64,000 bases of DNA from an uncultured Pedobacter sp. (GTDB lineage: Bacteria > Bacteroidota > Bacteroidia > Sphingobacteriales > Sphingobacteriaceae). Each line of letters opens with the position of its first letter. Position 1 is the stretch's first letter. The position numbers were made by a program, and so were the translations under genes. The stretch is from positions 19,032 through 83,031 of the forward strand of contig NZ_CAMLIG010000019.1 of the NCBI RefSeq assembly GCF_946480185.1. Direction: 5' to 3'. Shown here one piece after another: positions 26,495 to 33,960 of the stretch. The notes below the pieces were generated by a model, which worked only from the letters and a program-made list of their open reading frames with translations, had not been told where the DNA came from and made no database searches.

Positions 26495-27619
26495 ATGAAT
26501 ATTCCTGAGCTATTAAACAGGGCACTAAACTTTGAGTTTTTAAGTTTGGAAGAAGGCCTTCATTTATACCATAACGCCACCACTCCGGAGTTAATGTACG
26601 TTGCCAACGAGTTAAGAAAAATTCAGGTTCCGCATGGAAAAGTAACTTGGCAAATAGATAGAAATGTAAATACCACCAACGTTTGCATTGCAAACTGTAA
26701 GTTTTGTAATTTTTACAGAAGACCCGGGCATGAGGAAAGTTACATCACAGATATTGAAAGCTACAAACAAAAGATAGAAGAAACCATTAAGCTTGGAGGT
26801 GATCAGTTGCTTTTACAAGGCGGGCATCATCCAGATTTAGGCCTTCAGTTCTACGCCGATTTATTTAAACAGCTAAAATCGCTTTATCCAACTATTAAAC
26901 TCCACGCTTTAGGTCCACCAGAAATTGCTCACGTTGCAAAACTGGAAAACATGAGCCATTATGATGTTTTAAAAGCGTTGAAAGAAGCAGGCTTAGATTC
27001 ACTTCCTGGTGCTGGTGCAGAGATTTTAAATGATAGAGTTCGTCGGTTAATATCTAAAGGTAAGTGTGGCGGGCAAGAATGGTTAGATGTAATGCGGGCC
27101 GCACACCAGTTAAATATTCCAACTTCTGCAACTATGATGTTTGGGCATATAGAAACTATTGAAGAACGCTTTGAGCATTTAATTTGGATCCGCGAGGTAC
27201 AAAGCGAAAAACCCGAAGGTAATTATGGCTTTATAGCTTTTATTCCTTGGCCTTTTCAGGATGATGGAACTTTGCTTAAAAAAGTACGTGGAATTACCAA
27301 CAATGTAAATGGCGACGAATATATCAGAATGATAGCACTCAGCAGAATTATGTTGCCAAACGTTAAAAATATACAGGCATCATGGTTAACCGTTGGAAAA
27401 CAAGTTGCGCAAATTTGCCTACATGCAGGTGCAAATGATTTTGGTTCTATCATGATTGAAGAAAACGTAGTAAGCGCCGCTGGTGCTCCTCATCGTTTTA
27501 CCTCAAATGGAATCCAGGAATCTATAAAGGAAGCTGGATTTGAGCCACAGTTGCGTACACAGCGTTATGAGTGGAGAACTGATGTACATGAGTTAACTCA
27601 GCAGGTGATTGATTATTAA
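26495..27619 (+). CDS. mqnC: Cyclic dehypoxanthinyl futalosine synthase MqnC
   Basis: 374-residue radical SAM enzyme that cyclises dehypoxanthine futalosine. The cluster ligands are Cys64, Cys68 and Cys71 in N-V-C-I-A-N-C-K-F-C-N-F. The Q-G-G-H-H-P block and G-L-D-S-L-P-G-A-G-A-E-I are typical of MqnC. It completes three of the futalosine-specific steps in this window with mqnA and mqnE, but is 16 kb away in a separate unit. ATG at 26495 is preferred over a TTG two codons upstream that lies in the promoter box. Confidence 0.95.
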   Translation: MNIPELLNRALNFEFLSLEEGLHLYHNATTPELMYVANELRKIQVPHGKVTWQIDRNVNTTNVCIANCKFCNFYRRPGHEESYITDIESYKQKIEETIKLGGDQLLLQGGHHPDLGLQFYADLFKQLKSLYPTIKLHALGPPEIAHVAKLENMSHYDVLKALKEAGLDSLPGAGAEILNDRVRRLISKGKCGGQEWLDVMRAAHQLNIPTSATMMFGHIETIEERFEHLIWIREVQSEKPEGNYGFIAFIPWPFQDDGTLLKKVRGITNNVNGDEYIRMIALSRIMLPNVKNIQASWLTVGKQVAQICLHAGANDFGSIMIEENVVSAAGAPHRFTSNGIQESIKEAGFEPQLRTQRYEWRTDVHELTQQVIDY

Positions 27620-27620
27620 T

Positions 27621-27683
27621 GAAGGATTGAAGGATTGAGTTTTTTCACTCAATACCCACTACGCAGTACTCATTACTCACTAC
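27621..27683. repeat. Degenerate short-repeat tract before scpB
   Basis: GAAGGATT twice in tandem followed by GAG, then variants of ACTCATTACTCACTAC. It has the same style as the tract at 5454-5525 (roughly its complement in wording: ATGA/TCAT-rich). Non-coding. Confidence 0.5.
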
Positions 27684-27693
27684 TTTTACCAAC

Positions 27694-28251
27694 ATGATTG
27701 ATCAGTATATTGAAGCTCTAATTTTTGCCTCTGATGCGAGTTTACGTATTGAAGAAATTATAATTTGTTTGCAAAGTGCCCTGGAAAAAGATTTTGAAGA
27801 CAAGGAAGTAAAAGAAGCTATCGAGAACATAAAAAAACGATATACAGAACAATCTTCAGCGCTTGAGCTGGTTGAAATTTCTGGAGGTTATCAGTTTTTA
27901 ACCCGAAAAGCGATGCAACCCATCGTAAACCAATTGCATATCCAAAAATCAAAAAAGAAATTAAGTCAGTCCGCTTTAGAAACCTTGTCCATCATCGCCT
28001 ATAGGCAACCCATTACCAAGCTAGAGATTGAACAAATTAGAGGCGTAAACTGCGATTATACGATACAGAAACTGTTGGACAAAGATTTAATTAGCATTTC
28101 CGGCAAGGCTGATGGCCCCGGAAGGCCGCTTTTATACAACCTTAGCCAATATTTTTTAGATTATTTTGGCATTAATTCTATTACGGATTTGCCTCAGTTA
28201 AAGGACATTGAAGAAACGGCACAAATTGAAATTGGTGATAAGTCAGAATAA
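27694..28251 (+). CDS. scpB: Segregation and condensation protein B
   Basis: 185 residues with two winged-helix domains. It has the family blocks E-A-L-I-F-A-S-D, S-Q-S-A-L-E-T-L-S-I-I-A-Y-R-Q-P-I-T-K-L-E-I-E-Q-I-R-G-V and G-R-P-L-L-Y (the last is usually G-R-P-x-L-Y). ScpB dimerises and binds ScpA/SMC to condense and segregate chromosomes. No scpA is nearby. Confidence 0.95.
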   Translation: MIDQYIEALIFASDASLRIEEIIICLQSALEKDFEDKEVKEAIENIKKRYTEQSSALELVEISGGYQFLTRKAMQPIVNQLHIQKSKKKLSQSALETLSIIAYRQPITKLEIEQIRGVNCDYTIQKLLDKDLISISGKADGPGRPLLYNLSQYFLDYFGINSITDLPQLKDIEETAQIEIGDKSE

Positions 28252-28266
28252 TTTTAAATGAATTTT

Positions 28267-28294
28267 TTGAAATTCAAATTTCCTTATATTTTTG
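28267..28294 (+). promoter_or_regulatory. Full promoter for the acidic small protein
   Basis: TTG (28267-28269) in a T-run, 17-base spacer, TATTTTTG (28287-28294). Predicts a ~75-nt leader before the ATG at 28372. Confidence 0.65.
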
Positions 28295-28371
28295 CCTCAG
28301 GATAAACACCAAAAAAAATATTTTTATAAGATTTTTAAAAGTACTAAATTAGTAAAGTAAAAGAAATCACA

Positions 28372-28563
28372 ATGGCAAAGCAAACCAAACCCACTAAAAG
28401 CCCAACCCCTAAAGTTACAGACGAGGATGAGGACGACAACCTTGAGATTGACCCAAAAGCAAAAAGCAAGTTTTCTGATGATGACGACGACGACTTTGAT
28501 GCGCCTTTAGATGATCTCGATGGTTTCGATGATTTAAGTTTTGATGACGACGATGATTTTTAA
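28372..28563 (+). CDS. Small aspartate-rich acidic protein
   Basis: 63 residues. The first ~15 are Lys/Thr/Pro-rich and basic. The rest is dominated by Asp, with D-D-D-D-D-D-F-D, D-D-L-D-G-F-D-D and a D-D-D-D-D-F terminus. It is expected to be disordered and strongly acidic, perhaps metal binding or a nucleic-acid mimic; no family name is claimed. It has a good promoter and a strong terminator of its own, which supports real and high expression. Confidence 0.8.
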   Translation: MAKQTKPTKSPTPKVTDEDEDDNLEIDPKAKSKFSDDDDDDFDAPLDDLDGFDDLSFDDDDDF

Positions 28564-28587
28564 ATCATTTTTAATATAGCTGTTTTA

Positions 28588-28618
28588 AAAGCATCCAATA
28601 AAAAAGGATGCTTTTTTT
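28588..28618 (+). terminator. Terminator after the acidic protein
   Basis: Perfect 9-bp stem AAAGCATCC/GGATGCTTT followed by a T-run. Confidence 0.9.
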
Positions 28619-28636
28619 ATATCCTTACCTAATTAT

Positions 28637-29755
28637 ATGAAAATTTTAGAGGTTGATTCTCCAAAAAGAAAAAGAGAATTTTTAGATGTTGCCCGCGTAA
28701 TTTATAAAAATGACGACGTTTGGGTTTGCCCGTTAGATAAGGATATTGATACCATATTTGATCCAGCAAAAAATAGTTTCCATAAACACGGAAAGGCAAA
28801 GCGATGGATTTTATTAGATGATAGTGACCGACTAATTGGAAGAATTGCTGCGTTCATAAACGATAGAAAGGCTTACACATTTGATAAACCAACCGGTGGT
28901 GTGGGTTTTGTAGAATGTATTGATGATTCTGAAGCGTTTAAACTGCTGTTTGACACTGCAAAGAAATGGTTGCAAGAAAACGGAATGGAAGCCATGTTGG
29001 GCCCAATAAACTTCGGTGAAAACGACACCTTTTGGGGATTGCTAATTGAGGGGTATACTCATCCGTCATACGGAATGAATTATAATAAACCGTATTACCA
29101 CCAACATTTTAAAGATTATGGTTTTAAAACAGAGTATGAACAATTAACCAACCATTTGGATTTACACAAAGATTTTCCAGAGAGGTTTACAAAAATAGCA
29201 AACTGGGTTTCCAACAAACCGGGTTATACATTTGAACACCTGGATCCAAAAAACTTTGATAAGTACGCTAAGGATTTTATGGAAATTTATAACGACGGAT
29301 GGAAAAGCTTCGATAATTTTTCGCCTATAAAACTTAGTACTGTTAAAGAAAGTTTTGAACAGATGAAGTTAATTATGGATCCAAAGCTGATTTGGTTTGC
29401 CTATATAAATGGCGAGCCAGCCTCGTTTGTAGTTATTTTACCCGATGCCAATTTAATGATTAAACCCTTAAACGGTAAACTTGATTTAATAGGCAAGCTG
29501 AAATTTATGTATAAAAAAATCAGAGGTGTAAACAGAATGCGGGCTATTGTAATGGGAACAAAAGAAAAGTTTCAGAAACATGGATTGGAGTCTGCTATTT
29601 TCATCAAGCTAAAAGAATATGTTATACCTAAAAACCAATACGATGAATTGGAACTTTCATGGGTTGGCGATTTTAACGATAAAATGTTGGCCATTCATAG
29701 CGCTACAGGTTCCGTTTTCGGAAAAAGACATGCTACCTTAAGGTATGATTTCTAA
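28637..29755 (+). CDS. GNAT-like N-acetyltransferase family protein
   Basis: 372 residues. The architecture resembles large GNAT-fold proteins found across Bacteroidota: an N-terminal half with L-I-G-R-I-A-A-F-I-N and G-x-x-x-M-L-G-P-I-N-F-G-E-N-D, and a C-terminal half with I-W-F-A-Y-I-N-G-E-P-A-S-F-V. A standard R/Q-x-x-G-x-G/A acetyl-CoA loop is not obvious. Substrate unknown. It is flanked by terminators on both sides, so probably monocistronic. Confidence 0.7.
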   Translation: MKILEVDSPKRKREFLDVARVIYKNDDVWVCPLDKDIDTIFDPAKNSFHKHGKAKRWILLDDSDRLIGRIAAFINDRKAYTFDKPTGGVGFVECIDDSEAFKLLFDTAKKWLQENGMEAMLGPINFGENDTFWGLLIEGYTHPSYGMNYNKPYYHQHFKDYGFKTEYEQLTNHLDLHKDFPERFTKIANWVSNKPGYTFEHLDPKNFDKYAKDFMEIYNDGWKSFDNFSPIKLSTVKESFEQMKLIMDPKLIWFAYINGEPASFVVILPDANLMIKPLNGKLDLIGKLKFMYKKIRGVNRMRAIVMGTKEKFQKHGLESAIFIKLKEYVIPKNQYDELELSWVGDFNDKMLAIHSATGSVFGKRHATLRYDF

Positions 29756-29774
29756 AATCCAATAAGCCATAAAG

Positions 29775-29813
29775 AAAAAGGGTCTGAGAATTAATATTCT
29801 CAGACCCTTTTTC
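29775..29813. terminator. Strong bidirectional terminator
   Basis: Perfect inverted repeat AAAAAGGGTCTGAGAAT / ATTCTCAGACCCTTTTT with a short TA-rich loop. It separates the GNAT-like gene from the convergent DUF5606 gene. Confidence 0.92.
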
Positions 29814-29834
29814 AATGATATAAGTAGCGTTGGC

Positions 29835-30377
29835 TTATGGATTTTTACTTCCGCCAGCTTTTTTAGTAGCTACAGATTTAGTATTCGTTTTAACGTTTTT
29901 AGGTTTCGCAGTTTTCACTGTGTCCTGTTTCGATACCTTCGGAGCGTCTTTTTTAACTTCAGCTTTTTCTTCTTTAGCTTCATCAGCAAGCGGAGCTGCT
30001 TCGTTAAATAAAGGCATATCCTTTAAAATATGAAACCAGTTTACAATTTTCTTAATATCAGATGAATAAACTTTTTCCTCGTCATGCTGTGGCGCAACTT
30101 CAAAAAAGAAAGTTCTTAAAACTTTACCATCAGCTTTAGCATCCGGAACGTTTTTGGCACCTTTCATTTTCTCAAAGATATCCTTAAGCCTTAAATCGTC
30201 ATCTTCGCCGTAAACGGTGATATCTTCTAATGAAGCTAATTTAGCTGTAGAGATATTTACAATTGTTTTGACTTTTTGGTCGTCTAAGCTTTCTAAAATA
30301 TAGCCCGATTTATTTTGGCCAATTAGTTTGTGCAATCCGGGTTTGCCCGAAACCGCTACAATTCCTGCTAAATTCAT
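29835..30377 (-). CDS. DUF5606-domain protein with basic disordered tail
   Basis: 180 residues. Residues 1-125 match the Bacteroidota DUF5606 family (M-N-L-A-G-I-V-A-V-S-G-K-P-G-L-H), followed by a Lys/Ala/Asp-rich tail ending K-A-G-G-S-K-N-P. The function of the family is unknown. It lies 11 bases downstream of the cyclophilin gene, so the two are probably one transcript. Confidence 0.8.
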   Translation of the reverse strand: MNLAGIVAVSGKPGLHKLIGQNKSGYILESLDDQKVKTIVNISTAKLASLEDITVYGEDDDLRLKDIFEKMKGAKNVPDAKADGKVLRTFFFEVAPQHDEEKVYSSDIKKIVNWFHILKDMPLFNEAAPLADEAKEEKAEVKKDAPKVSKQDTVKTAKPKNVKTNTKSVATKKAGGSKNP

Positions 30378-30388
30378 AGTGTTGTTTA

Positions 30389-30850
30389 TTAAGCTTCAAT
30401 AATATCTATACTGATGATTTTGTCACCTTGTTTAATGGCGTCAACAACGTCAACGTTTTCAACAACTTTACCAAAACAAGTATGGTTTCTGTCTAAATGT
30501 GCAGTGTTGTTTCTGCTATGGCAAATAAAAAATTGCGAACCGCCAGTATTTCTGCCTGCATGCGCCATTGACAGTACACCTCTATCATGATATTGGTTTT
30601 CGCCACTTAACTCACAGTCAATCTGGTAACCTGGGCCGCCAGAACCTGCTTTGTATGCTGTGGCTTCTTCTTTAGAAAAAGGGCAACCGCCTTGAATCAC
30701 AAAATCAGGAATAACACGGTGAAAGGTCAATCCATTATAAAAACCTTCTTTAGCTAGTTTTTTAAAATTTTCAACAGTTTTTGGGGCGTCGTTATCATAA
30801 AACTCAACGGTCATGTCGCCTTTCGCAGTTTTTATTATCGCTTTGCTCAT
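30389..30850 (-). CDS. Cyclophilin-type peptidyl-prolyl isomerase
   Basis: 153 residues, cytoplasmic type with no signal peptide. Key residues: [13 protein letters not shown] (catalytic Arg), [15 protein letters not shown] and [12 protein letters not shown]. It accelerates prolyl bond isomerisation in protein folding. First gene of a two-gene unit with DUF5606. Confidence 0.94.
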   Translation of the reverse strand: MSKAIIKTAKGDMTVEFYDNDAPKTVENFKKLAKEGFYNGLTFHRVIPDFVIQGGCPFSKEEATAYKAGSGGPGYQIDCELSGENQYHDRGVLSMAHAGRNTGGSQFFICHSRNNTAHLDRNHTCFGKVVENVDVVDAIKQGDKIISIDIIEA

Positions 30851-30874
30851 CTTTAATTATTTTATTAAGAGTCG

Positions 30875-30882
30875 CAAAATTA
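30875..30882 (-). promoter_or_regulatory. -7 box for the cyclophilin gene
   Basis: Minus strand reads TAATTTTG, matching TAnnTTTG, 24 bases before the ATG. Confidence 0.4.
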
Positions 30883-30937
30883 GCAAAATTTTCTGCCCAG
30901 CTAAACGTTTTGGTGTAATATCCTTATTTTTAGAAAA

Positions 30938-32194
30938 ATGAAAGTAAAATATCTATTTGTAATTCTTGTTTTTTTATCAATAAAAACCTTTGCATCATCC
31001 ATTTTGATACCAATGGATGAAAGCCAAAAGAACCATTTAAAAGCTTATGGATTAGCTTTTTATACACTAAAAAAGAATTTGGAGGTTGATTGGCTTTTAA
31101 ATTATAGAGGTGGCAGTTTCCTGATATCATACAACCAACAAATTGAAGCCGAATTAAAAATAAGAGGAGTTAGTTACGATGTGTTGCCCGATGCGAAAGT
31201 GAATGCCATACTTACAGAAATTAACCAGCCAGACGTTAACATGGATATTGTTAAGCTGGAAAAAGCACCTAAAATTGCTGTTTATTCGCCCAAAAGCAAA
31301 TTGCCTTGGGATGATGCCGTAACCTTGGTTTTAACTTACGCAGAAATCCCCTACGACGTAATTTACGATGAAGACGTAATTGGAGGCAAACTACCGGAAT
31401 ATGATTGGTTGCACTTACACCACGAAGATTTTACCGGACAGTACGGACGTTTTTGGGCAAATTATCGTGGAGAAAGTTGGTATCAGGATGACGTGAGGAA
31501 CCAAGAAGCGATGGCTAAAAAGCTAGGGTTTTCTAAAGTTTCGTTGATGAAATTGGCTGTCGCACAAAAAATCAAAGATTTTTGTGGTGGTGGAGGATTT
31601 TTATTTGCCATGTGTTCTGGCACAGATAGTTTTGATATTGCTTTGGCAGCAACCGGTGTTGATATTTGCGAGAGTATGTTTGATGGTGATGCTGCAGATG
31701 CGCAAGCGCAATCAAAATTGGATTATTCAAAATGTTTTGCTTTCCAAAACTTTAAGCTGGATTTAAACCCCATGAATTATGAGTTTTCTGATATTGATGT
31801 TACGCAAACTAGGCAAGTAGATAGAACTAGAGATTATTTTACACTTTTTGATTTCTCTGCAAAATGGGATGTTGTGCCCACTATGCTTACCCAAAACCAC
31901 GAAAAGGTAATTAAAGGTTTTATGGGGCAAACCACCGCGTTTAGGTCTTCTTTATTAAAACCCGATGTTTTGGTGATGGGCGAATTAAAATCTGCTGGAG
32001 AAGCAAGATACATCCATGGTGAATATGGTAAAGGACAATGGACATTTTACGGAGGGCATGATCCCGAAGATTACCAGCATAAAGTTGGCGACCCTCCTAC
32101 TGATCTAAGTTTATACCCAAATTCCCCAGGTTACCGTTTGATTTTAAACAATATTCTTTTCCCTGCGGCAAAAAAGAAGAAGCAAAAAACTTAG
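30938..32194 (+). CDS. Secreted conserved protein, commonly misnamed asparagine synthetase B
   Basis: 418 residues with a signal peptide (M-K-V-K-Y-L-F-V-I-L-V-F-L-S... T-F-A). Close relatives in Bacteroidota carry, from memory, the name asparagine synthetase B. However, this protein has no N-terminal catalytic cysteine, no PP-loop S-G-G-x-D-S and is exported, so that reaction is not supported. The block G-G-G-G-F-L-F-A-M-C-S-G-T-D looks like a class I glutamine-amidotransferase-like nucleophile elbow, and H-L-H-H-E-D is also conserved-looking. The Lys-rich C-terminus (K-K-K-K-Q-K-T) is odd. Function unknown. Confidence 0.8.
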   Translation: MKVKYLFVILVFLSIKTFASSILIPMDESQKNHLKAYGLAFYTLKKNLEVDWLLNYRGGSFLISYNQQIEAELKIRGVSYDVLPDAKVNAILTEINQPDVNMDIVKLEKAPKIAVYSPKSKLPWDDAVTLVLTYAEIPYDVIYDEDVIGGKLPEYDWLHLHHEDFTGQYGRFWANYRGESWYQDDVRNQEAMAKKLGFSKVSLMKLAVAQKIKDFCGGGGFLFAMCSGTDSFDIALAATGVDICESMFDGDAADAQAQSKLDYSKCFAFQNFKLDLNPMNYEFSDIDVTQTRQVDRTRDYFTLFDFSAKWDVVPTMLTQNHEKVIKGFMGQTTAFRSSLLKPDVLVMGELKSAGEARYIHGEYGKGQWTFYGGHDPEDYQHKVGDPPTDLSLYPNSPGYRLILNNILFPAAKKKKQKT

Positions 32195-32254
32195 CAACTG
32201 TTTAAATTTCAATACACACTGTTGTATCAGATAATTTTCCTTAATTCGCATCAA

Positions 32255-32938
32255 ATGTTAGAAATTATCCATCAAGATGAAGATTTGGTTCTCATTAACA
32301 AGCTACACGGTTTGTTGGTTCACCAATCTCCTATTGCAAGAGATGCAGAAGAATTTGCACTTCAGTTATTAAGAGACCAATTACAGAAAAATGTTTGGCC
32401 CGCACATCGGCTTGATAGAAAAACCGGCGGATTGTTACTTTTTGCCCTTAATAAAGAGACTAACGTTTTACTACAGATGCTTTTTAGAGATAACCTCATC
32501 AAAAAAAAGTATTTAGCTATTGTACGTGGTCATACTCCAGATGAAATGGATATAGATTATCCTTTAAAAAAGGAAAACGGCGTTATGCAGGAAGCTTTCA
32601 CACATTTTAAAACTTTGCAAAGGGCCGAAATTCCGGTTGCTTTTGGGAAACATGAAAGTTCACGCTACTCGCTTGTAGAAGCTGCTCCGCAAACCGGACG
32701 CATGCATCAGCTAAGAAAACATTTCGCACATATTAACCACCCTATTATTGGCGACCGACCTCATGGTTGCAATAAACAGAATAAGCTTTTTAAAGATACT
32801 TGGCAAATGGACACCATGATGTTGCATGCCTCTGAACTTAGTTTTATACATCCCTACTCCAAAAAAGAGGTTCATTTTAAAGCAAATATACAAACAGAGT
32901 TTTTACGGATGTTTGGATTAATGGGGTTCTCAATTTAA
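32255..32938 (+). CDS. RluA-family pseudouridine synthase, TruC-like
   Basis: 227 residues with the catalytic aspartate in A-H-R-L-D-R-K-T-G-G-L-L, then K-K-Y-L-A-I-V-R-G and Q-T-G-R-M-H-Q-L-R-K-H. The lack of an S4 domain and the N-terminal I-I-H-Q-D-E-D-L-V-L-I-N-K fit TruC, which makes pseudouridine 65 in tRNA, although other RluA-group targets are possible. ATG at 32255 aligns with the family start; a TTG 33 bases upstream adds an unlikely extension. Confidence 0.9.
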   Translation: MLEIIHQDEDLVLINKLHGLLVHQSPIARDAEEFALQLLRDQLQKNVWPAHRLDRKTGGLLLFALNKETNVLLQMLFRDNLIKKKYLAIVRGHTPDEMDIDYPLKKENGVMQEAFTHFKTLQRAEIPVAFGKHESSRYSLVEAAPQTGRMHQLRKHFAHINHPIIGDRPHGCNKQNKLFKDTWQMDTMMLHASELSFIHPYSKKEVHFKANIQTEFLRMFGLMGFSI

Positions 32939-33102
32939 ACCTTTTATTTAAACGAATGTTAAACGTACTTTAAGGCAAAAATCAACAATTGCTTTAAATC
33001 GATTAATTAGGGAGTCTTGTAGCTAATTTTCAGCTAGTGGTATCATTTAATTTCAGTTTGTTTTATCAATTATAAATTTGTTCAACTAATATTATTATTA
33101 AA

Positions 33103-33933
33103 ATGAAAATTAATGTATTAAAATACGGTAGTGCAATGCTTTTTGCCTCGTTGTTTAATGTTTTCTCTGTTTCTGCTCAAAAAATAGCTGATATTCAAGA
33201 AGAAAGTTTAGTAGTCTCCAAAATAAATGTTGATGGCAAAGCAAACGATTGGATAACACCTTTAAAAGCTTTTAATAAAAGTACTGGTTTAGCTTATACC
33301 ATTGCAAATGATGATAAAAAGCTTTATATCATTATGCAGGCAAAGGATGCTACAACGACCCGTAAAATTTTAATGGGTGGTATAACCTTTAGTTTAAATG
33401 CAGATGGCAAAAAAAGGTCGAAAGAATTATTGAATTTAACTTATCCGGTAATTACCCGTAATAGCCGAAGAGCAGCTATGGGTGGCGGAGGGCAAAGGGC
33501 TGCTTATGGCTCCTACCAAACCATGACACAGGAACAACGCGACTCTATGCAAAACGCTATTGGACAAAGAGAACTGGATGGTGCAAAGGATATACGCATT
33601 TCGGGCTTCAAAGACGTTACCGATACATTAGTTTCTATTTTCAATGAATATAGTATTAAAGCAATGGCCAGCTTGGATAAAAACGGAACTTATACTTATG
33701 AAATTGGAATTCCCCTAGAATTATTACCTGTCGATATTCACAAAGAATTTGGTTATAACATAAAAGTTAATGGTTTAGAGATGAGAAACTTTGGCGGAGG
33801 CAACAGAGGCGGAGACCGACCAGCAGGTGGTTTTGGTGGCGGAGGTCAGCGAGATGGCGGAAGAGGTGGATTTAACTTCCAGGATTTGATGACGCCCACA
33901 GATTTTTGGGGAAAATATACAATAGCTAAATAA
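33103..33933 (+). CDS. Secreted protein with CBM9-like N-terminal half and Gly/Arg-rich tail
   Basis: 276 residues with a signal peptide ending V-S-A-Q. After it, I-N-V-D-G-K-A-N-D-W-I followed by a strand-rich region resembles the CBM9-like fold of xylanase-associated and surface proteins. Two low-complexity segments stand out: G-G-G-G-Q-R-A-A near residue 128 and a long C-terminal stretch of Gly, Arg, Asp and Phe (about residues 228-260). It lies 27 bases upstream of an outer-membrane barrel gene that has its own Gly/Arg-rich insert, so the products may cooperate. Confidence 0.65.
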   Translation: MKINVLKYGSAMLFASLFNVFSVSAQKIADIQEESLVVSKINVDGKANDWITPLKAFNKSTGLAYTIANDDKKLYIIMQAKDATTTRKILMGGITFSLNADGKKRSKELLNLTYPVITRNSRRAAMGGGGQRAAYGSYQTMTQEQRDSMQNAIGQRELDGAKDIRISGFKDVTDTLVSIFNEYSIKAMASLDKNGTYTYEIGIPLELLPVDIHKEFGYNIKVNGLEMRNFGGGNRGGDRPAGGFGGGGQRDGGRGGFNFQDLMTPTDFWGKYTIAK

Positions 33934-33960
33934 ATTTTATAGGTTTTTTCCCCATTATAT

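Noticed and set aside
30938..32194. Asparagine synthetase B label
   Set aside because: No glutaminase Cys at the N-terminus, no PP-loop and a signal peptide; the label cannot be supported.
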